Below, piece by piece: positions 19,720-20,000 of a stretch of DNA of 20,000 nt. The stretch spans positions 1 through 20,000 of the forward strand of contig ML769845.1 of the NCBI GenBank assembly GCA_009733575.1. Direction: 5' to 3'. Position 1 is the stretch's first letter, and each line of letters begins with the position of its first letter. The position numbers and the translations under genes were made by a program. The notes beneath the pieces were generated by a model. The model was given only the letters and a program-made list of their open reading frames with translations. It had not been told where the DNA came from and made no database searches. Source of the DNA: Gymnopus androsaceus JB14. Lineage: Eukaryota > Basidiomycota > Agaricomycetes > Agaricales > Omphalotaceae.

Positions 19720-19837
19720 AACCACAGCACCTAGGATTCCCGCGTGGTCCCCCACCGTGGTACTAACTAGGCGGCACTCTGGTTAACTGCGCAGATTGGA
19801 CAGGATGCGGTGCTTTCAGAGTCCTATGGCCATGGAT
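19720..19837 (-). rRNA. 5S ribosomal RNA
   Basis: The gene is full-length (118 nt) on the minus strand, starting ATCCATGGCCATAGGACTCT and ending CCTAGGTGCTGTGGTT. It matches the mushroom 5S consensus as I remember it except at three positions, 6 (C to T), 36 (C to T) and 41 (G to A), all within CpG dinucleotides of the consensus. The acceptor-like helix 1 ends still pair (ATCCA with TGTGGTT region). The internal Pol III promoter region, including the stretch near GGGGGACCACGCGGGAATCC, is intact. It could be a working gene or an early-stage pseudogene. In many basidiomycetes the 5S lies in the rDNA spacer, but no 18S or 28S sequence is in the window. Confidence 0.92.
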
Positions 19838-20000
19838 ACTAGATTACTGTCTAATCCGGTTTTGTGACCTTTTTTCAGACACTATATTCCTTCAATAATA
19901 GGCCCTAACTATAGTAACATTCATTAGTTGTTAACTATAGTCATAGTTAGCTATCCGACTAACTAACATGTTAATAACGTTGTACTAACATGTTCATTAT
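19838..20000. other. 5S upstream flank
   Basis: This is A/T-rich with overlapping short inverted and direct repeats (AACTATAG/CTATAGT near 19907-19946; TAACATGTT at about 19965-19973 and 19986-19994). No further gene is seen before the window ends. Confidence 0.4.

Noticed and set aside
18300..20000. Ribosomal DNA intergenic spacer
   Set aside because: The 5S and telomere-like minisatellite would suit a basidiomycete spacer, but no 18S or 28S sequence is visible, so it is left as a possibility only.

Overview
The window looks like nuclear DNA of a filamentous basidiomycete, most likely an Agaricomycete. The protein-coding parts are broken by short introns of about 45-76 nt with GTRNGT-type donors and CTNAY-type branch points. 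The recognisable proteins belong to fungal families. The 118-nt 5S rRNA near the right edge matches the Agaricomycete 5S consensus as I remember it, apart from three bases. I cannot name the genus.

Layout. Positions 1-640 are unassigned. From 640 to 4247 lies a hairpin-rich minisatellite: about 20 copies of a 27-bp near-perfect palindrome spaced roughly 98-134 bp apart, overlaid by 0.5-kb segmental duplications whose ends carry CCCTAA-like tracts. From 4248 to 5179 is non-coding DNA with a cluster of inverted repeats. From 5180 to 7264 (minus) is a decayed six-exon gene for a polytopic membrane protein. From 7794 to 8691 (minus) is a probable secreted, GPI-anchored protein gene, and 8730-8938 (minus) is an unidentified exon pair. 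From 9105 to 10540 (plus) is an intact two-exon APH/AIM9-like kinase gene, convergent with a small intact gene of unknown function at 10664-11033 (minus). From 12405 to 12922 (minus) is a frameshifted OrsD-like C2H2 gene. From 13478 to 17729 (plus) is a heavily mutated remnant resembling the disordered C-terminal half of a Set3/MLL5-like chromatin protein. From 18625 to 18865 are TTAGGG-like and (TAGGG)n repeats, followed by a pyrimidine tract, a 48-nt hairpin, a 106-bp foldback and the 5S rRNA gene (19720-19837, minus).

Themes. Intact genes sit among decayed ones. Differences between repeat copies are mostly CpG to TpG/CpA transitions by eye. The three departures of the 5S from consensus are all at CpG, and at least one nonsense codon (17649) reads as CGA to TGA. 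A single process, deamination of methylated CpG acting on duplicated DNA, would explain these. Telomere-like tracts read CCCTAA on the left and TTAGGG on the right, which suggests a subtelomeric or rearranged setting. No operon-like cooperation between the genes is apparent.
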